Positions 20,644-32,080 of a stretch of 64,000 nt of DNA are shown one piece after another. Under the pieces are notes generated by a model. The model was not told the origin of the DNA. It made no database searches and saw nothing but the letters and a program-made list of their open reading frames with translations. This DNA is from Lodderomyces elongisporus. Lineage: Eukaryota > Ascomycota > Pichiomycetes > Serinales > Debaryomycetaceae. Where the stretch lies: NCBI RefSeq assembly GCF_030384665.1, contig NC_083674.1:1426001-1490000 (forward strand). Direction: 5' to 3'. Position numbers and translations under genes: made by a program. Numbering within the stretch: the first letter of the stretch is position 1; each line of letters begins with the position of its first letter.

Positions 20644-20969
20644 TATGGCAATACGAACCTTTTTCTTTATGATAATATAAATTCTTAGTTTCTAAAATCT
20701 TTTTTATTACTGTCCCCTTTCTAGAAATACCGATCTATAAATACAGAAATCCATATGCTGTAAAATACAATGCAACAAGAAACCAGGCAGCCTCTTTTCT
20801 CTCTTTTTTTTTTTTGTCCTTAGCCTCTGATTATACTTGATGTGAACATTTCTGTAAGTATTTTACTAAAAAGTGTTATTGATCTCACACATCCACATCC
20901 ACATCCACAAATAGATCTACGCACACGTACGCATGCGTGAACCAAGGAGACCCAGACAAAGAGAAATAG

Positions 20970-21006
<37 letters not shown>

Positions 21007-21233
21007 AAGGACCAAGATGCGGGAAATCAAAAAAACAGAAAAAAAAGAAAACAAAAGACGCAAAAAAATCAAGAGATTGGGACAGAAAAACTTGTTACAC
21101 ACAAACCTACAAATTTAATCCACTATTGAAGCTGCATTTTCGTTGGAAGGGAAGGCACCCATTTAGAATTTTCTCCAGTATAGACCGTTTTTCAACACAA
21201 TTCCAAAACTCACCACTGTAAATACTTATCATA
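20644..21233. other. Divergent promoter HUS1 / YSH1
   Basis: 590 bp with a T run near 20805-20815, CACATC repeats at ~20887-20908 and a GA dinucleotide run at ~20972-21003. No MCB (ACGCGT) box seen on the HUS1 side. Confidence 0.5.
20972..21003 (+). repeat. (GA)n microsatellite
   Basis: About 15 GA units in the HUS1-YSH1 divergent promoter. Polypurine tracts of this kind recur at ~12250 and ~36322. Confidence 0.8.
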
Positions 21234-23678
21234 ATGTCCAAAGACACCGAGGCATCGAACGAGGAGAGCTTCAAGTTTTTTGGACTTGGTGGGTGCAATG
21301 AAGTGGGAAGATCATGTCACATTATTGAATACAAGAACAAGGTAATTATGTTGGATGCTGGGATGCATCCAGCGTTGAGTGGCCACGCGTCTTTCCCTTT
21401 TTTTGATGAATATGACTTGTCTAAAGTTGATATATTGCTAATCAGTCATTTCCATGTTGATCACTCGGCTTCACTTCCATACGTGATGCAACAGTCTAAT
21501 TTCAAAGGTAAGGTTTTTATGACGCATGCAACCAAAGCTATATATCGATGGCTAATGCAAGACTTTGTACGAGTCACATCTATCGGTAACTCAAGGAGTG
21601 AAGGAGGAGGAACATCAGCTACTGGAGCAAGTGGAAGTTTAAATGAAGAAGGTGGAAATTTGTATACCGATGATGATATTTTCAAGTCATTTGATAGGAT
21701 TGAGACCATTGATTACCACTCGACAATGGAAATCGACGGTATAAAGTTTACAGCTTACCATGCGGGACATGTATTAGGAGCTTGTATGTATTTTATAGAG
21801 ATTGGTGGGCTCAAGGTACTATTTACAGGAGATTATTCTCGAGAAGAAAATAGACACTTGCAAGCAGCAGAAGTGCCTCCAACGAGGCCAGATATACTTA
21901 TCACAGAGTCTACTTTTGGTACGGGGACATTGGAATCGAAAGCAGAGTTGGAGAAGAAATTGACAAGTCATATACATGCAACTATCACAAGAGGAGGAAG
22001 AGTGTTGTTACCAGTGTTTGCCCTTGGAAATGCTCAAGAGCTCTTGTTGATTTTGGAAGAATACTGGGAAAAAAACGAGGACTTGCACAATGTGAATGTT
22101 TATTATTGCTCTGACTTAGCCAGAAAATGCATGGCCGTGTATGAAACTTACACTGGTATCATGAACGATAAAATACGTCTTTCTTCTTCCTCGTCGTCGA
22201 CGTCGTCGTCAAACAACTCGACAAAATCGAATCCGTTTGATTTCAAGTACATAAAGTCAATCAAGAACCTATCAAAATTTTCAGATCTTGGCCCCTCAGT
22301 GGTTGTCGCAACCCCGGGAATGTTGCAAGCTGGTGTGTCTAGACAATTGCTAGAGAAATGGGCACCAGAGCAAAAAAATTTGGTTATTTTGACAGGTTAT
22401 TCGGTTGAAGGAACCATGGCAAAGGATATAATGAAAGAACCTCAGGTGATCCCCTCTTTCAATAATCCAGATCTCAGCATACCAAGACGTATTGGTGTCG
22501 AGGAGATTTCATTTGCGGCTCATGTCGATTTTCAACAAAATTCTGATTTCATAGACAAAGTATCGCCATCAAAGATTATTCTTGTGCATGGTGACTCTAT
22601 ACCCATGGGTCGGCTTAAGTCTGCCTTGTTGAGTAAATACTCCTCGAGAAAAGGAACCGATAAGGAAGTTAAAGTGTTTAACCCACGAAACTGTGAAGAG
22701 TTGTGCATTGAATTCAAGGGACTAAGGATTGCAAAAGTATTGGGATCATTAGCAGAAGAGCAAATACAATTACTTAAGGACGAAATAGAGTCAAAGCTTG
22801 AGCTGGAAAACAAAATAGAGGAGTTGAGCAAAAGTGATGATGCTGATGATGCTGATGACGCTGATAGTGGTGGCGTGGGAAAGAGTGACTTGGGTAACAT
22901 TAGGAACCATGATCTTCAGCAATCTTTGCTGACAACTTTCCGTCCTGGCCAAGTTGTATCGGGAGTCTTGGTGTCTAAAGATTTCGATCTTAATTTGGTG
23001 CAACTCCAGGACTTGAACGAGTTTACTCAATTATCAACTTCGATTGTCAAATCAAAGATCAACCTTCGAATCAATGCAGATATTTCGTTGATGATTTGGC
23101 ACCTCAAACGAATGTTTGGGTACATAAACATTCTCAATGACGATGACGAGGAGTGGGAATGTGTCATTATGGATGTCATTGACATCTTTATTGACAAGTC
23201 AAAAGGTCCCGGATTGTTCATAACAGTGGAATGGATCAATGACAATTTGATGGCCGATTCATTAGCCGACAGTATTGTTGCTATTCTCTACTCCATTGAC
23301 TCGTCACCAGCTTCGGTGAAATTGACATCGAAACAACACAGTCATAGTCATAGTCATAGTCACAGCCACAGCCATAATCAACTAATCCAGTATGAACAAA
23401 CCTTAGATAATGGTACTGATATTGGTGGTGCCCACATACAAGATGACATAGAAACTCGAATCAAAAACATGCTGTTATTGCTAGAAGCTCAGTTTGGTGA
23501 TGCTCTCCATAATTTGTCTAACGATAAGTCAAGGGTCACCATTGGCAAGAATGTAGCAAATATTGATTATAGAACTTTACAAGTGGATTGCACCTCAAAA
23601 GTGCTTAAGGATCGGATTGAAAATGTGATCAAAAGAGGTTGTCAACTTAGTGCACCATTATCAATACCCTCCAAATAG
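21234..23678 (+). CDS. YSH1: mRNA 3'-end processing endonuclease Ysh1 (CPSF-73)
   Basis: 814 aa. This is the endonuclease of the cleavage and polyadenylation factor. The metallo-beta-lactamase fold starts at once ([17 protein letters not shown]) and carries the zinc motif HFHVDH (72-77), then [20 protein letters not shown] and the beta-CASP motifs ([49 protein letters not shown]). All zinc ligands I can follow are present. Insertions relative to other yeasts are a Gly/Ser loop at ~122-145 and a Ser run at ~320-335. The C-terminal region has a D-A-D-D repeat (~538-545) and a Ser-His repeat (~701-713). S. cerevisiae Ysh1 is 779 aa, and these loops account for the difference. Confidence 0.96.
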   Translation: MSKDTEASNEESFKFFGLGGCNEVGRSCHIIEYKNKVIMLDAGMHPALSGHASFPFFDEYDLSKVDILLISHFHVDHSASLPYVMQQSNFKGKVFMTHATKAIYRWLMQDFVRVTSIGNSRSEGGGTSATGASGSLNEEGGNLYTDDDIFKSFDRIETIDYHSTMEIDGIKFTAYHAGHVLGACMYFIEIGGLKVLFTGDYSREENRHLQAAEVPPTRPDILITESTFGTGTLESKAELEKKLTSHIHATITRGGRVLLPVFALGNAQELLLILEEYWEKNEDLHNVNVYYCSDLARKCMAVYETYTGIMNDKIRLSSSSSSTSSSNNSTKSNPFDFKYIKSIKNLSKFSDLGPSVVVATPGMLQAGVSRQLLEKWAPEQKNLVILTGYSVEGTMAKDIMKEPQVIPSFNNPDLSIPRRIGVEEISFAAHVDFQQNSDFIDKVSPSKIILVHGDSIPMGRLKSALLSKYSSRKGTDKEVKVFNPRNCEELCIEFKGLRIAKVLGSLAEEQIQLLKDEIESKLELENKIEELSKSDDADDADDADSGGVGKSDLGNIRNHDLQQSLLTTFRPGQVVSGVLVSKDFDLNLVQLQDLNEFTQLSTSIVKSKINLRINADISLMIWHLKRMFGYINILNDDDEEWECVIMDVIDIFIDKSKGPGLFITVEWINDNLMADSLADSIVAILYSIDSSPASVKLTSKQHSHSHSHSHSHSHNQLIQYEQTLDNGTDIGGAHIQDDIETRIKNMLLLLEAQFGDALHNLSNDKSRVTIGKNVANIDYRTLQVDCTSKVLKDRIENVIKRGCQLSAPLSIPSK

Positions 23679-24127
23679 AAGCAAGCGCAGATTAAAGGGG
23701 AATATTACAAGAGCATCGAAAACAACAAAATACAAACTATAAAACAATCTAAGAAAGGAATAGAGGAAAGGAAGGGAAAGGAAGGGAAAGGAAGGAAGGA
23801 ACGCAGCAAAGGAATTGAAAACCAAAGATTTTATAACGACTTGTAAAGTATATAGAACTCATTTATTATATTGCTTAGGATTTTCACGAGTATTTCATTT
23901 TGTTTTCTAATACATAATTTGTAGTGTTGTGTTCCTGTCTATTTAATGGTATAAGCTTCAGTGAAGACTTGAACCGTGTAGTTAGTTACTTTCACTAGTT
24001 GCGGGCGCTACCATGAATATAGTTGCGTCTCCCAAAATAAGCTTCTTCAAGTTACCTTTTCAAAACTCTTCTACAAGTATAGCAAAACATATTAATAGCA
24101 CAGAATACTACATCATCATACAAGAAA
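23679..24127. other. YSH1 3' region / SMD2 promoter
   Basis: 449 bp with a GGAAA purine repeat at ~23765-23805, noncoding. An ATG at 24013 opens an overlapping frame that ends just past the SMD2 splice site. It is probably upstream of, or at the edge of, the transcript. Confidence 0.45.
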
Positions 24128-24536
24128 ATGAGGTATGTCAACACTCATTCACTTTATATTTTTCTTTGGCTCTTTACTTTTAAGCATAGTACTAACATAA
24201 TCATTTAGTGAATTTATCGACCGACCTCGTTCAGAACTAACCGAAAAAGAGCTTGCGAAGCTCGAAGAGTTTGAATTTCTTCATGGTCCAATGTCACTTA
24301 TACATCAAGCACAAACAGAGAATCTGCCGATTGTCATATCATGTCGAAATAATCACAAATTGGTTGGAAAAGTGAGAGCATTTGACAGACATTGTAATTT
24401 GGTGCTAGAGAATGTCAAGGAGTTGTGGACAGAGAAAGTTACAGAATTTGGAAAGACTAAGAATGTGCCCCGTGAAAGATTTATTAGTAAAATGTTTCTT
24501 CGAGGTGACTCGGTGATAATAGTTGTGAAAGCATAA
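24128..24536 (+). CDS. SMD2: Small nuclear ribonucleoprotein Sm D2, two exons
   Basis: 110 aa, exactly the usual SmD2 length. Exon 1 is only 5 nt (24128-24132, ATGAG). Exon 2 runs from 24209 to 24536. Splicing gives [33 protein letters not shown], the conserved SmD2 N-terminus. The Sm1 motif ([31 protein letters not shown]) and Sm2 motif ([17 protein letters not shown]) are intact. SmD2 pairs with SmD1 in the Sm ring of the U1, U2, U4 and U5 snRNPs. The ATG at 24291 would give an 81-aa product missing the N-terminal helix and is not the start. Confidence 0.96.
24133..24208 (+). other. Spliceosomal intron in SMD2
   Basis: A 76-nt intron: donor GTATGT at 24133, perfect branch TACTAAC at 24190-24196, acceptor TTTAG ending at 24208. 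All three consensus elements are present. It interrupts codon 2 after its second base. Confidence 0.95.
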
Positions 24537-24964
24537 CATTACAAAAGACCAAGAACCAGGAGTACATGCTTTCCAGCTAAGAAGAAACATTCACTATTTT
24601 TTCTCAATCCCCCCCCCCTTCTTCACGATCCCTAGTCCACCTCGTCCCTACTCCTTTAAGCCCTCAGAAAGACAAGGAAAAAAAATAAGAAAGAAAGAAT
24701 AACTGATTAACCAATACTCGTTTCTCCAAGACTATGGGCTTTCTTTTGGTTTTCTTTTTCTTTCCTCCTTGTTTTACCTAATCCCTTGTTTTTTTTGTCT
24801 CACTATAAAAGTTGTCTCAACTTCTGTTGGAGAAATGCACGGTTAATAAGAAATTTGAAAACGAATCTGATAACAAGTAATAATTAACTAAATAATTGTA
24901 TAGAACTAAAACAAATGAAGAAGAAGAATGAAAGGAAATAAAAGAATTCAGATTGCAAATAAAT
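24537..24964. other. Convergent 3' spacer SMD2 / MCM5
   Basis: 428 bp of AT-rich and C/T-rich sequence with a C run near 24610. Nothing else seen. Confidence 0.5.
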
Positions 24965-27154
24965 TTAGACACCAACCCGTAGAATATTTTGTCCTTGATG
25001 TCTGAACTTGATGACGTCATGACGTTCCATAATGTATAAAGCTTTCTCCAAAGCTGAACTACTGGCTTTCCCAGAATCAACAAACTCTTTTCTAAGTGTT
25101 CTATAAGCTGTAGACCAACCAATCGGTAATCTCCTTCTTAACTCTTGTTCGACCTTCTTGATCTCTGCATTCAACAGCGCATCAGTGCTATTACCAACAC
25201 CCTGGTCGACTGCATCCATAGTTGAGGCAGTAAACAACCTGATTGCTTCTTCAACGTGCTCCTCTGTTGCAATTGGACTTAACCTCAATTTTGCCAATGA
25301 CTCAGTAATACGAATGATGGCCTCCAACTGACGAACCGTAATGGGGATCGACGAGCGTTCATTCATCTCACTTTCATTAATTTGCAACCTTCTTCGAATG
25401 GAGACAAAATGGGAAGAGAGTCTCTCTGAAGCCTCGGCGGTCAAACGAGGCGCACATCTCAATTTAACGTATTGGATATACCTCTTCATTGTTTCGATAG
25501 GTATTTCACCTTCTTGTTGCAACTCTTGGGTCTTGCCTCCAGCATGAACATTCATCACGTGGTGGGCAATTGACATATCTCTTCGCTCATTGTGGTCGTC
25601 CTTGACAATAAAAATCATATCAAATCTCGATAAGATTGTGCTTTGGAAATCAATGTTTTCGCCAGGACTCTTGAATTCATCATAACGTCCAAATACCGGG
25701 TTTGCTGCAGCCAACACAGAAGTCCTTGAGTTAAGAATGGTTGTGATGCCCGCTTTTGCAATTGAAATTGTTTGTTGTTCCATTGCTTCGTGAATAGCAA
25801 CTCTGTCTTCGTCTCTCATTTTGTCAAACTCATCAATACAAACAACACCTCCATCTGCCAAGACCATAGCACCACCTTCAAGGTAAAAATCTCTTGTCTG
25901 TGGATCTCTTTGTACAGACGCAGTCAAACCTGCAGCCGATGAACCTTTACCTGAGGTGTAGACGGAAATTGGCGCAATTTTTTCTACAAATTTCAACAAT
26001 TGTGACTTGGCAGTACCTGGGTCACCCAAAAGAAGAACATTGATATCACCCCTCAATCTCATTCCATCTGGTAAAATCTTTTTCGAGCCACCCATTAATA
26101 AACAAGTGATGGCCTTCTTGATATCCTGGTTTCCGTAAATAGAAGGAGCAATTGAATTGGAGAACACCTCATACAAATTGGGCATTCTTGACAATTCCAA
26201 AAATTCTTCTTCCTCTTCTTCACTAAAGGTGATTCCTTGTCCATTGGCGCCATTATCAATATCAGTTTGAATACCCAATACTTTCAAGTATGGATTTCTT
26301 ATTGCCACATTACTATTTGCACTGCCCGAGCTTCCGCCTCTTTGTTTGGATTGGAAGATTGAATAAATCCCAATAATCGTGACTCTAGTTCCTGGGACAA
26401 CCTGGTTGGTCAAGTATCTATCGCTTTGCAAAAGAATATGTCTAGGCATTTCTCCAACAGGCACCATATCTGGACTCTCTTGTAGCTTCAAAACTTGTTG
26501 GTCAACAAATGTGGACTTGTCGTGATCAATGACGTATGAGTCAGGTGGACACTTCTCCTGGGTAGAGTTTGGGTCAACATTGTGAGGACTTTGGCATTTT
26601 GGCAATTGAATCTGGCCAAATCCAGACTTGATTTTCAATTGCATCGTGTGTTTACATTGACGACATATCAATTGTACCTGCGTTGCTCGTGATGAGAGCA
26701 CCGATGCGGAAATAACAATTCCACTAACTCTAACAACTTTGGCAATGTGCTCGGAGTCGAGGTTTCTAATAGCTACTTTATTGGCCTGTGAGAACAAAAT
26801 CAACTGACAGTTTGGGAAGCCGTGGGGAATCTCATCTTTGGAAAGGTATGCGATTCTCTTTGCGATATCGGTGATGGCACTTTCAAAGAGCGGAATGATT
26901 TCTGCCGGGTCATCGGTCAATTTTTTGTTCAATTCTTCATTGAAACCAATAAGATGCTCATTGTCGACTCTCAAAAAATATTTGTTTATAAGCAAATTTT
27001 CTCTCAATTGGTCTCTGTAAATGAACTGCGAGTCTAGTCTAAACTCCAAAATAAAGGATCTAAAGGCCTTGGTTATTTCATTGAATGAACTATCTTCTGG
27101 TTCTTCTCCAGGAAGGACTTGTGCTGAGTATGTGCTAGGGCCATCAAACGACAT
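24965..27154 (-). CDS. MCM5: Replicative helicase subunit Mcm5 (Cdc46)
   Basis: 729 aa from ATG at 27154 ([10 protein letters not shown]); three more codons are open upstream but begin with TTG. It is a subunit of the MCM2-7 helicase. The N-terminal domain has the Mcm5 signature [21 protein letters not shown] and a zinc region starting CRQCKHTM near residue 160. The AAA+ module has Walker [12 protein letters not shown] (~371-381), Walker B CIDEFDKM, sensor [11 protein letters not shown] and the arginine-finger SRFDMIFIV. The C-terminal winged helix ends in [13 protein letters not shown]. It is divergent from RSO55, with two MCB boxes in its promoter. Confidence 0.97.
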   Translation of the reverse strand: MSFDGPSTYSAQVLPGEEPEDSSFNEITKAFRSFILEFRLDSQFIYRDQLRENLLINKYFLRVDNEHLIGFNEELNKKLTDDPAEIIPLFESAITDIAKRIAYLSKDEIPHGFPNCQLILFSQANKVAIRNLDSEHIAKVVRVSGIVISASVLSSRATQVQLICRQCKHTMQLKIKSGFGQIQLPKCQSPHNVDPNSTQEKCPPDSYVIDHDKSTFVDQQVLKLQESPDMVPVGEMPRHILLQSDRYLTNQVVPGTRVTIIGIYSIFQSKQRGGSSGSANSNVAIRNPYLKVLGIQTDIDNGANGQGITFSEEEEEEFLELSRMPNLYEVFSNSIAPSIYGNQDIKKAITCLLMGGSKKILPDGMRLRGDINVLLLGDPGTAKSQLLKFVEKIAPISVYTSGKGSSAAGLTASVQRDPQTRDFYLEGGAMVLADGGVVCIDEFDKMRDEDRVAIHEAMEQQTISIAKAGITTILNSRTSVLAAANPVFGRYDEFKSPGENIDFQSTILSRFDMIFIVKDDHNERRDMSIAHHVMNVHAGGKTQELQQEGEIPIETMKRYIQYVKLRCAPRLTAEASERLSSHFVSIRRRLQINESEMNERSSIPITVRQLEAIIRITESLAKLRLSPIATEEHVEEAIRLFTASTMDAVDQGVGNSTDALLNAEIKKVEQELRRRLPIGWSTAYRTLRKEFVDSGKASSSALEKALYIMERHDVIKFRHQGQNILRVGV

Positions 27155-27422
27155 TGCAATCAAATTGATTTTTTAAATGTATAGTTGTGAAAGAGAGTGA
27201 AAGCAAAAAAAAGAAAAAAAAAGCAAAGGAAAATAAAAATATCCACTGGGAAAAGGCAATGTGATTTGAATAAACTCTACTTCTTGAGTCCAATGAGCTT
27301 TCAGGAGATTTAGCTAAGGGGGGGTCTTGATGGTGATGGTCTGGATGAAGAAAATCGAGATATGTTAAATTTTTCTTTGTAAAAAGAAGAAAGAAAAAAA
27401 AAGAAGCTGAGAAAGAGAGACA

Positions 27423-27428
27423 ACGCGT
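27423..27428. promoter_or_regulatory. MCB box (ACGCGT) upstream of MCM5
   Basis: Perfect MluI cell-cycle box 269 bp upstream of the MCM5 ATG. With the copy at 27532 it fits the G1/S MBF (Mbp1-Swi6-type) control known for replication genes. Confidence 0.6.
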
Positions 27429-27531
27429 GGGCATGGTCGAGACCAAGAGCAAGATGGGTATAGGTAATAGTTGAAGAATTATGTTCTCAATCACATTTCC
27501 TAATTGGGATTTAATGAAGGATGAGGGATGG

Positions 27532-27537
27532 ACGCGT
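27532..27537. promoter_or_regulatory. MCB box (ACGCGT), second copy
   Basis: Second perfect ACGCGT, 104 bp from the first and 378 bp upstream of MCM5. Confidence 0.55.
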
Positions 27538-27984
27538 AAATAAAAATTCAGTCTACTCGCTGTCATAAATTTAATACTGAGAAAAAAAAGGAACATAAAA
27601 AAAATTCAAAGAAAAAAAAGAAGAGACAAAAATTGGAATGAAAAATGAATGTAAATGTCGTCGAGACGAAATGTATTTTTTCTTTTGTTTTTCCCTCTCT
27701 GTCAATCCTTCTGAGACGACATTTAGCTCTCAGTAAGCTACTAGTGTCTAAACACAATTCTTTTCAGACACTAAAAGCTGGATCAGACAGACAAAAAAAA
27801 AGTAAAAAAATAAGTAAAAAAAGAAAAAAAAAATCAAAAGACAGACAATTGGGTCTACTCAAAAGTTACAAATATTTTGCATCAACTTGTTTTCTACCCT
27901 CATCGTTAATACACCCAGGAATAAGGCGGAAACCACTACTATTACTTTTATTGCTACCAAAAATAAACTATATTGAGCCTTGGA

Positions 27985-28503
27985 ATGTTGCGTCAATATT
28001 TTCGTTGTATCTCTTCCTCCACACGTGCATTATCTATACCAAAGAAGAATCAGCTACCTCCTAGACCCAAATGGTTAATCAATGAAGACGAGCTTGAGGA
28101 GAAATTTCTACATGGAGGCAGTGGACCCGGGGGTCAAAAGATCAATAAAACAAATTCCAAAGTTCAGTTGACTCATAAACCTACTGGGATTGTTGTTTCT
28201 TGCCAAGAATCAAGATCTCAGGACCAGAATCGAAAGAAAGCTAGAGAAATTTTAGCTTTGAAGCTCGAAGATATACAAAATCCTCAAGGAAGTCGCAATA
28301 CAATTTTGAAAGAACGGGCACAAACTGTTAAAGCCAATAGGATGAAAAAGGCTAATAGAAAATATAGAGCTTTAGACGAAGAAAGATCAAAACAAAAAGC
28401 AAAAGCTTTGGAAGAAGAGAATAAAATGTTGGAAGAGTTGGGAGTTCAGGACATTGACGACGAATTTGCATTCATCAAAAATACTAAAGTTGACCTAAAG
28501 TGA
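27985..28503 (+). CDS. RSO55: Mitochondrial GGQ release-factor-like protein (Rso55/Pth4, C12orf65 type)
   Basis: 172 aa from ATG at 27985 ([18 protein letters not shown], a clear presequence). The frame is open four codons further up only from a TTG. The short domain starting at ~residue 33 contains the catalytic GGQ in [17 protein letters not shown] (GGQ 49-51) and the [11 protein letters not shown] segment. A basic Lys/Arg-rich helix at ~95-140 suits ribosome binding. The protein lacks codon-recognition domains, as in codon-independent peptidyl-tRNA hydrolases that rescue stalled mitoribosomes. Bacterial ArfB and mammalian C12orf65 (mtRF-R) share this design. Confidence 0.88.
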   Translation: MLRQYFRCISSSTRALSIPKKNQLPPRPKWLINEDELEEKFLHGGSGPGGQKINKTNSKVQLTHKPTGIVVSCQESRSQDQNRKKAREILALKLEDIQNPQGSRNTILKERAQTVKANRMKKANRKYRALDEERSKQKAKALEEENKMLEELGVQDIDDEFAFIKNTKVDLK

Positions 28504-28832
28504 TCGATTATGTAGTTGTGCTATACAGTCGTGGTATAATAATATATTGTGTTATGGAGTATGATGGAACTGTGCACAGGGAAAAGCCTCTTGAACAAAA
28601 AAAAAACAAAAAAAAAAATTCAATTGCTTGTCTTTGTCATAATGCAGATCATCAATGTGGACAAAACTCAGAAATGAAATAAAAATTAAAAAAAAAATTG
28701 CCGTTTTTTTCTTTTTATCATTTTGGTTGCAAAAGTACCTAAAAGAAGAAACATAAATATATAACGACAACGACAACAATTATTTTGAAAACACATTTAG
28801 CATCATTAATTTTGGTGCTTAAGCAAACTACC
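28504..28832. other. Short spacer between RSO55 and the membrane-protein gene
   Basis: 329 bp of AT-rich sequence with A runs. Nothing else seen. Confidence 0.45.
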
Positions 28833-29390
28833 ATGAGTGTATCAAATGCAGCACTTCTTGTCATTATGGTATTGACATTTGCAACCATGATATTCGTGAT
28901 AATAATGATTGGGTACTTTCTGGTACCTTTCTGGCCACTTTTGCTACAAGCAAGGAAAAGAAACCAGGTTAAACATTATTTGCAAAGAAAGCTACTGATT
29001 CGAGAAAATACTTGTAATCAAATGATTTCAAGTGGCGAGTGTAGTGATCCTGCCCTCGATGGCGATCTCGAAGAACAAAGTTTCGAACTATCCAATAGTA
29101 GCAATATTACAAATCATTATACATATGATGAAACTTCCAGAATAGCGTTAAACAGTTATCCAATGGATTCTGCTCGTGTATTAGATTTTTTTATTGCGGC
29201 AATTGATGCACCAGAAAACACTACTACAAGAATGGCTACAAATGCGGGCTTGACAGTACAGCCAATACAGCTTTCATCGAATCTGAGAGAACATATTTCA
29301 AAAAGGCTGTCACTTGTTTCAAATACAGCAATGAGCTATACTACGCTGGAATATGAAAACGCCATGGGGTCGTCAAGTTCAGGTGTTTAA
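28833..29390 (+). CDS. Small single-pass membrane protein, unrecognised
   Basis: 185 aa from ATG at 28833 (MSVSNAAL). The frame extends 16 codons upstream but only to a TTG. Residues ~7-38 are one long hydrophobic stretch (LLVIMVLTFATMIFVIIMIG...), followed at once by RKRNQVKHYLQRK. By the positive-inside rule this puts the C-terminal ~145 residues in the cytosol. That tail is Ser/Asn/Thr-rich without repeats and ends in GSSSSGV. No enzymatic motif is seen and I do not recognise a family. Codon use looks ordinary and the frame is clean, so I think the gene is real. It follows RSO55 on the same strand. Confidence 0.6.
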   Translation: MSVSNAALLVIMVLTFATMIFVIIMIGYFLVPFWPLLLQARKRNQVKHYLQRKLLIRENTCNQMISSGECSDPALDGDLEEQSFELSNSSNITNHYTYDETSRIALNSYPMDSARVLDFFIAAIDAPENTTTRMATNAGLTVQPIQLSSNLREHISKRLSLVSNTAMSYTTLEYENAMGSSSSGV

Positions 29391-30098
29391 AATTATATAC
29401 CAACCAGGTTGGTTGGCTTGGTTTCAAGAAAGTTAATGTTGATAGCTAGTATGAAGTCATTGATGATTGCAGCTTTTTTTTTAAATATAACCTGGGTTAT
29501 TTCGTTTTTCGCAATATTAGGGTAGACAAACATATATTGTATAGCTAATTATGTTTACCAAAGGGTAGTAAAATTTTGTTAGTAGTGAGTTGCAATACTC
29601 ATCAGGCTGCTTGGTAAATCAACAAAGAGAAACAAGATTATCATCAATGTACGAGGTATCCTTTATGTCATTATATCCGTAGGTGGTAATAAAAATAATA
29701 AAAATAATAAAAATAAAAAAAATCTTTTATCTGCCAATGCAAGTGTGGAAGTGAAAACAAATTTAAATAATATACAGCCATAAACAGTTATAAAACTCAC
29801 CACAATTTCAGAGGCAGGTAAAACAAACAGATAAAGAATAAACAGAAGGAAAATAAGAAATAAAAAAAAAGGAAGAACAAGATCAAAAATTCGATTCTAG
29901 TTCTGCATTATTGATTTAAATCTCTTCCAAATTGTCTTGCTGCTTATCAAAGAAAAAAAAAACCCAAAAAAAAAGCTTCTCAGAAAATAATTATAGTCTA
30001 AAGCAGAACAAAATAAAATATATATATAAACAAAGCAAACGAACAGAATACAAAAAATCGTAGTCTATTTATCAAGTGGAAAAAAAATTGTATTTAGT
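29391..30098. other. Convergent 3' spacer
   Basis: 708 bp between two converging genes, A-rich, with an (AATAAAA)n-like stretch near 29690-29720. No gene seen. Confidence 0.5.
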
Positions 30099-31376
30099 TT
30101 ATCCGGAGTTAAGTTTTGCAAGTCGCTTCCATTGCTCGGAAGTTTTGAGCGCATCTTTCCAATTTTTCTCCATAACCTTATAATCTTGTTTTAGCCTTTC
30201 TATCATCTTATTTGAGCTCTGGTGCAGTCTCGGAGAGCTCGAGCTTTCAATCAACTCCTCTATATGATGATACAATTTGTAAAGTTCATTCATAAGCGGG
30301 CGCTCTACCGCTTCCGAATTGTTAATCTCACCAAAATATTTCAGCATTGTGGTTCTATCAACTTTATTTATCCTATCAAAGTTTATTGCATCAGAAGGGT
30401 TTGTAATCTGCACATCGATGGCATTATCCATATTATTCAAGCCCATCATTTCGCGATTCACTGATTCCATATACTCTTTTAAACACTGCACAAAATTTGA
30501 CAACTTGTAGTTTTCACTTGCAATGCTTTCAATGGTCAGCATTAAACTTTGCGTGAACATCTGGTTTTCCACATCTACCATATGCTTCCTTTGATTACTA
30601 GTGTCTTCGTCAGCGGATAGAATCTCATTGTGATTAAAAAAATTACTCACCGTTTTGCCAAATACACCCTCGGCTGCTTCTTCTTGTAGCCGAAAGAGTG
30701 CGCTATTACCAGCACCACCATTAACAAAACTGCTGGCGCCCCCATAATCAACACCAAAGTTTTGCTGCAGTGATGGTGTCAAGGGTATTTCGTATTCAAC
30801 AGTCGAACTCAACATATTCCTTTTGTCGATGATTTTATTCTTCAATGCGTTAATCTCTAAATCCTTCTTCCTTATCGCTACTCGATGCTTTACCTTATAG
30901 TCTTTGATCACTGTGATTAAGTCTTTAATCTGGTCTGATTGGCGTTTATTAACCTTCTGCAACTGGCTCAACTCTCTAATCTTGGTATTTTGATCAATGA
31001 TCTTATCACGGCTTCTGTGCTCCACAGTATAGAGCTTTCTTTCCAAGTCTTGTACCTTGAGCTCCAACTCCAGTATGGTTTTGGACTTCGCTGAAAATGA
31101 TTCATTTGCTAGTTTTTGGTGATAGCGATATGTATCGATAGTGGTGACAAGCTCCTTGATTGTAGATATGAGCAATTTGTCATTCTCGTAGATCTTCTTT
31201 GTCAAATGGCGAGTAGCGTTACCAGGATCCGTCTCTTCGTTGATAAAGTCAGACCAATTGAGACTGGGGTATAGAATTGGTTTGTCTATATACGCTCGCG
31301 ACTCTAAGGCTTTATAAACCCAGTTGGCATCAGCTCTTAGCTTATCGAGCTTTGTGGAAGATATCATGTCCAGCAT
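30099..31376 (-). CDS. Coiled-coil protein, ADIP/SSX2IP-like
   Basis: 425 aa. An N-terminal region with LNWSDFINEETDP is followed by a long predicted coiled coil (~58-195) rich in Lys, Glu and Leu: ILELELKVQDLERKLYTVE, IRELSQLQKVNKRQSDQIKDLI, AIRKKDLEINALKNKI. The layout matches the ADIP domain of SSX2IP/Msd1 proteins, which sit at spindle poles or centrosomes and anchor microtubules. A less ordered Gly/Ala/Ser-rich middle follows, then a second helical part with a short C-terminal coil (IERLKQDYKVMEKNWKDALKTSEQWKRL). The second in-frame ATG four codons on is an alternative start. The family is suggested by helical pattern alone, so treat the spindle-pole role as a hypothesis. Confidence 0.6.
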   Translation of the reverse strand: MLDMISSTKLDKLRADANWVYKALESRAYIDKPILYPSLNWSDFINEETDPGNATRHLTKKIYENDKLLISTIKELVTTIDTYRYHQKLANESFSAKSKTILELELKVQDLERKLYTVEHRSRDKIIDQNTKIRELSQLQKVNKRQSDQIKDLITVIKDYKVKHRVAIRKKDLEINALKNKIIDKRNMLSSTVEYEIPLTPSLQQNFGVDYGGASSFVNGGAGNSALFRLQEEAAEGVFGKTVSNFFNHNEILSADEDTSNQRKHMVDVENQMFTQSLMLTIESIASENYKLSNFVQCLKEYMESVNREMMGLNNMDNAIDVQITNPSDAINFDRINKVDRTTMLKYFGEINNSEAVERPLMNELYKLYHHIEELIESSSSPRLHQSSNKMIERLKQDYKVMEKNWKDALKTSEQWKRLAKLNSG

Positions 31377-32080
31377 CTATCAAGATAAATTCGGAGGTTT
31401 AAAATAGAAAACTAATATTATGAACTCCAAAAATTTGGTGAGATATAAGTAGAACCAAGTAGGAATTTCAAGTTACGCAATTGTTTTTATAACTATGGTT
31501 GTTGTTGTTGTTGTTGTTATTGTTGTTGAAGTTCTTATTTGATATGGATATTCAATTCTTCAACTAGTGAAGTAATCTACTAAAATCACGCAACGGTGGT
31601 GGTTAAAGATTGCATCTAGAACTTTAATTGTTTTGAATTCGGATTTAGCTGATAGAGAGCGCACAAAACAAACTAAGCATGGAAACCCAAAACTTATTTT
31701 CGCGCAGCTAAGTTTTCACACTCTGCTTCAAAGAGAAGGTATGGGTCTCTAATGAGAAAATTAGAATATACTAGAGAAAATTGGAATATACTAGAGAAAT
31801 CCAATTTGCAACTACAAGTGGAAAATTTAAAAGTGGTTAAGATTACTTAAAAAAAGAGGTTGATGAACTTCTGAACCTGAAAGTGATGGATTGCTGTACT
31901 AATTGAGAACAGAGCTGATGAGAATCCAAAATAAAACCAAAAGATCAAAAAACAAAAAACAAATTATCAAAAAAAATACACAACCACAATAGTTTTATTC
32001 TTCCTGACTTCTATAAGACGTATATTCTTCTTCATCTTTTAAATTTGAGACTAGTTTTATTACCCCTATATAAAAATACC
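31377..32080. other. Promoter of the coiled-coil gene / ATP14 3' region
   Basis: 704 bp with a TTG trinucleotide run at ~31498-31530 and a direct duplication TAGAGAAAATT/TAGAGAAATCC near 31772-31802. No gene seen. Confidence 0.45.

Larger units (their letters stand above)
27155..27984. other. Divergent promoter MCM5 / RSO55
   Basis: 830 bp with two ACGCGT boxes on the MCM5 side and A-rich tracts throughout. The short overlapping ORFs are low complexity and probably not genes. Confidence 0.5.

Noticed and set aside
24013..24132. uORF overlapping the SMD2 start
   Set aside because: The frame ends just after the splice junction, but it starts 115 nt upstream, where the transcript may not yet have begun. 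No evidence that it is transcribed.
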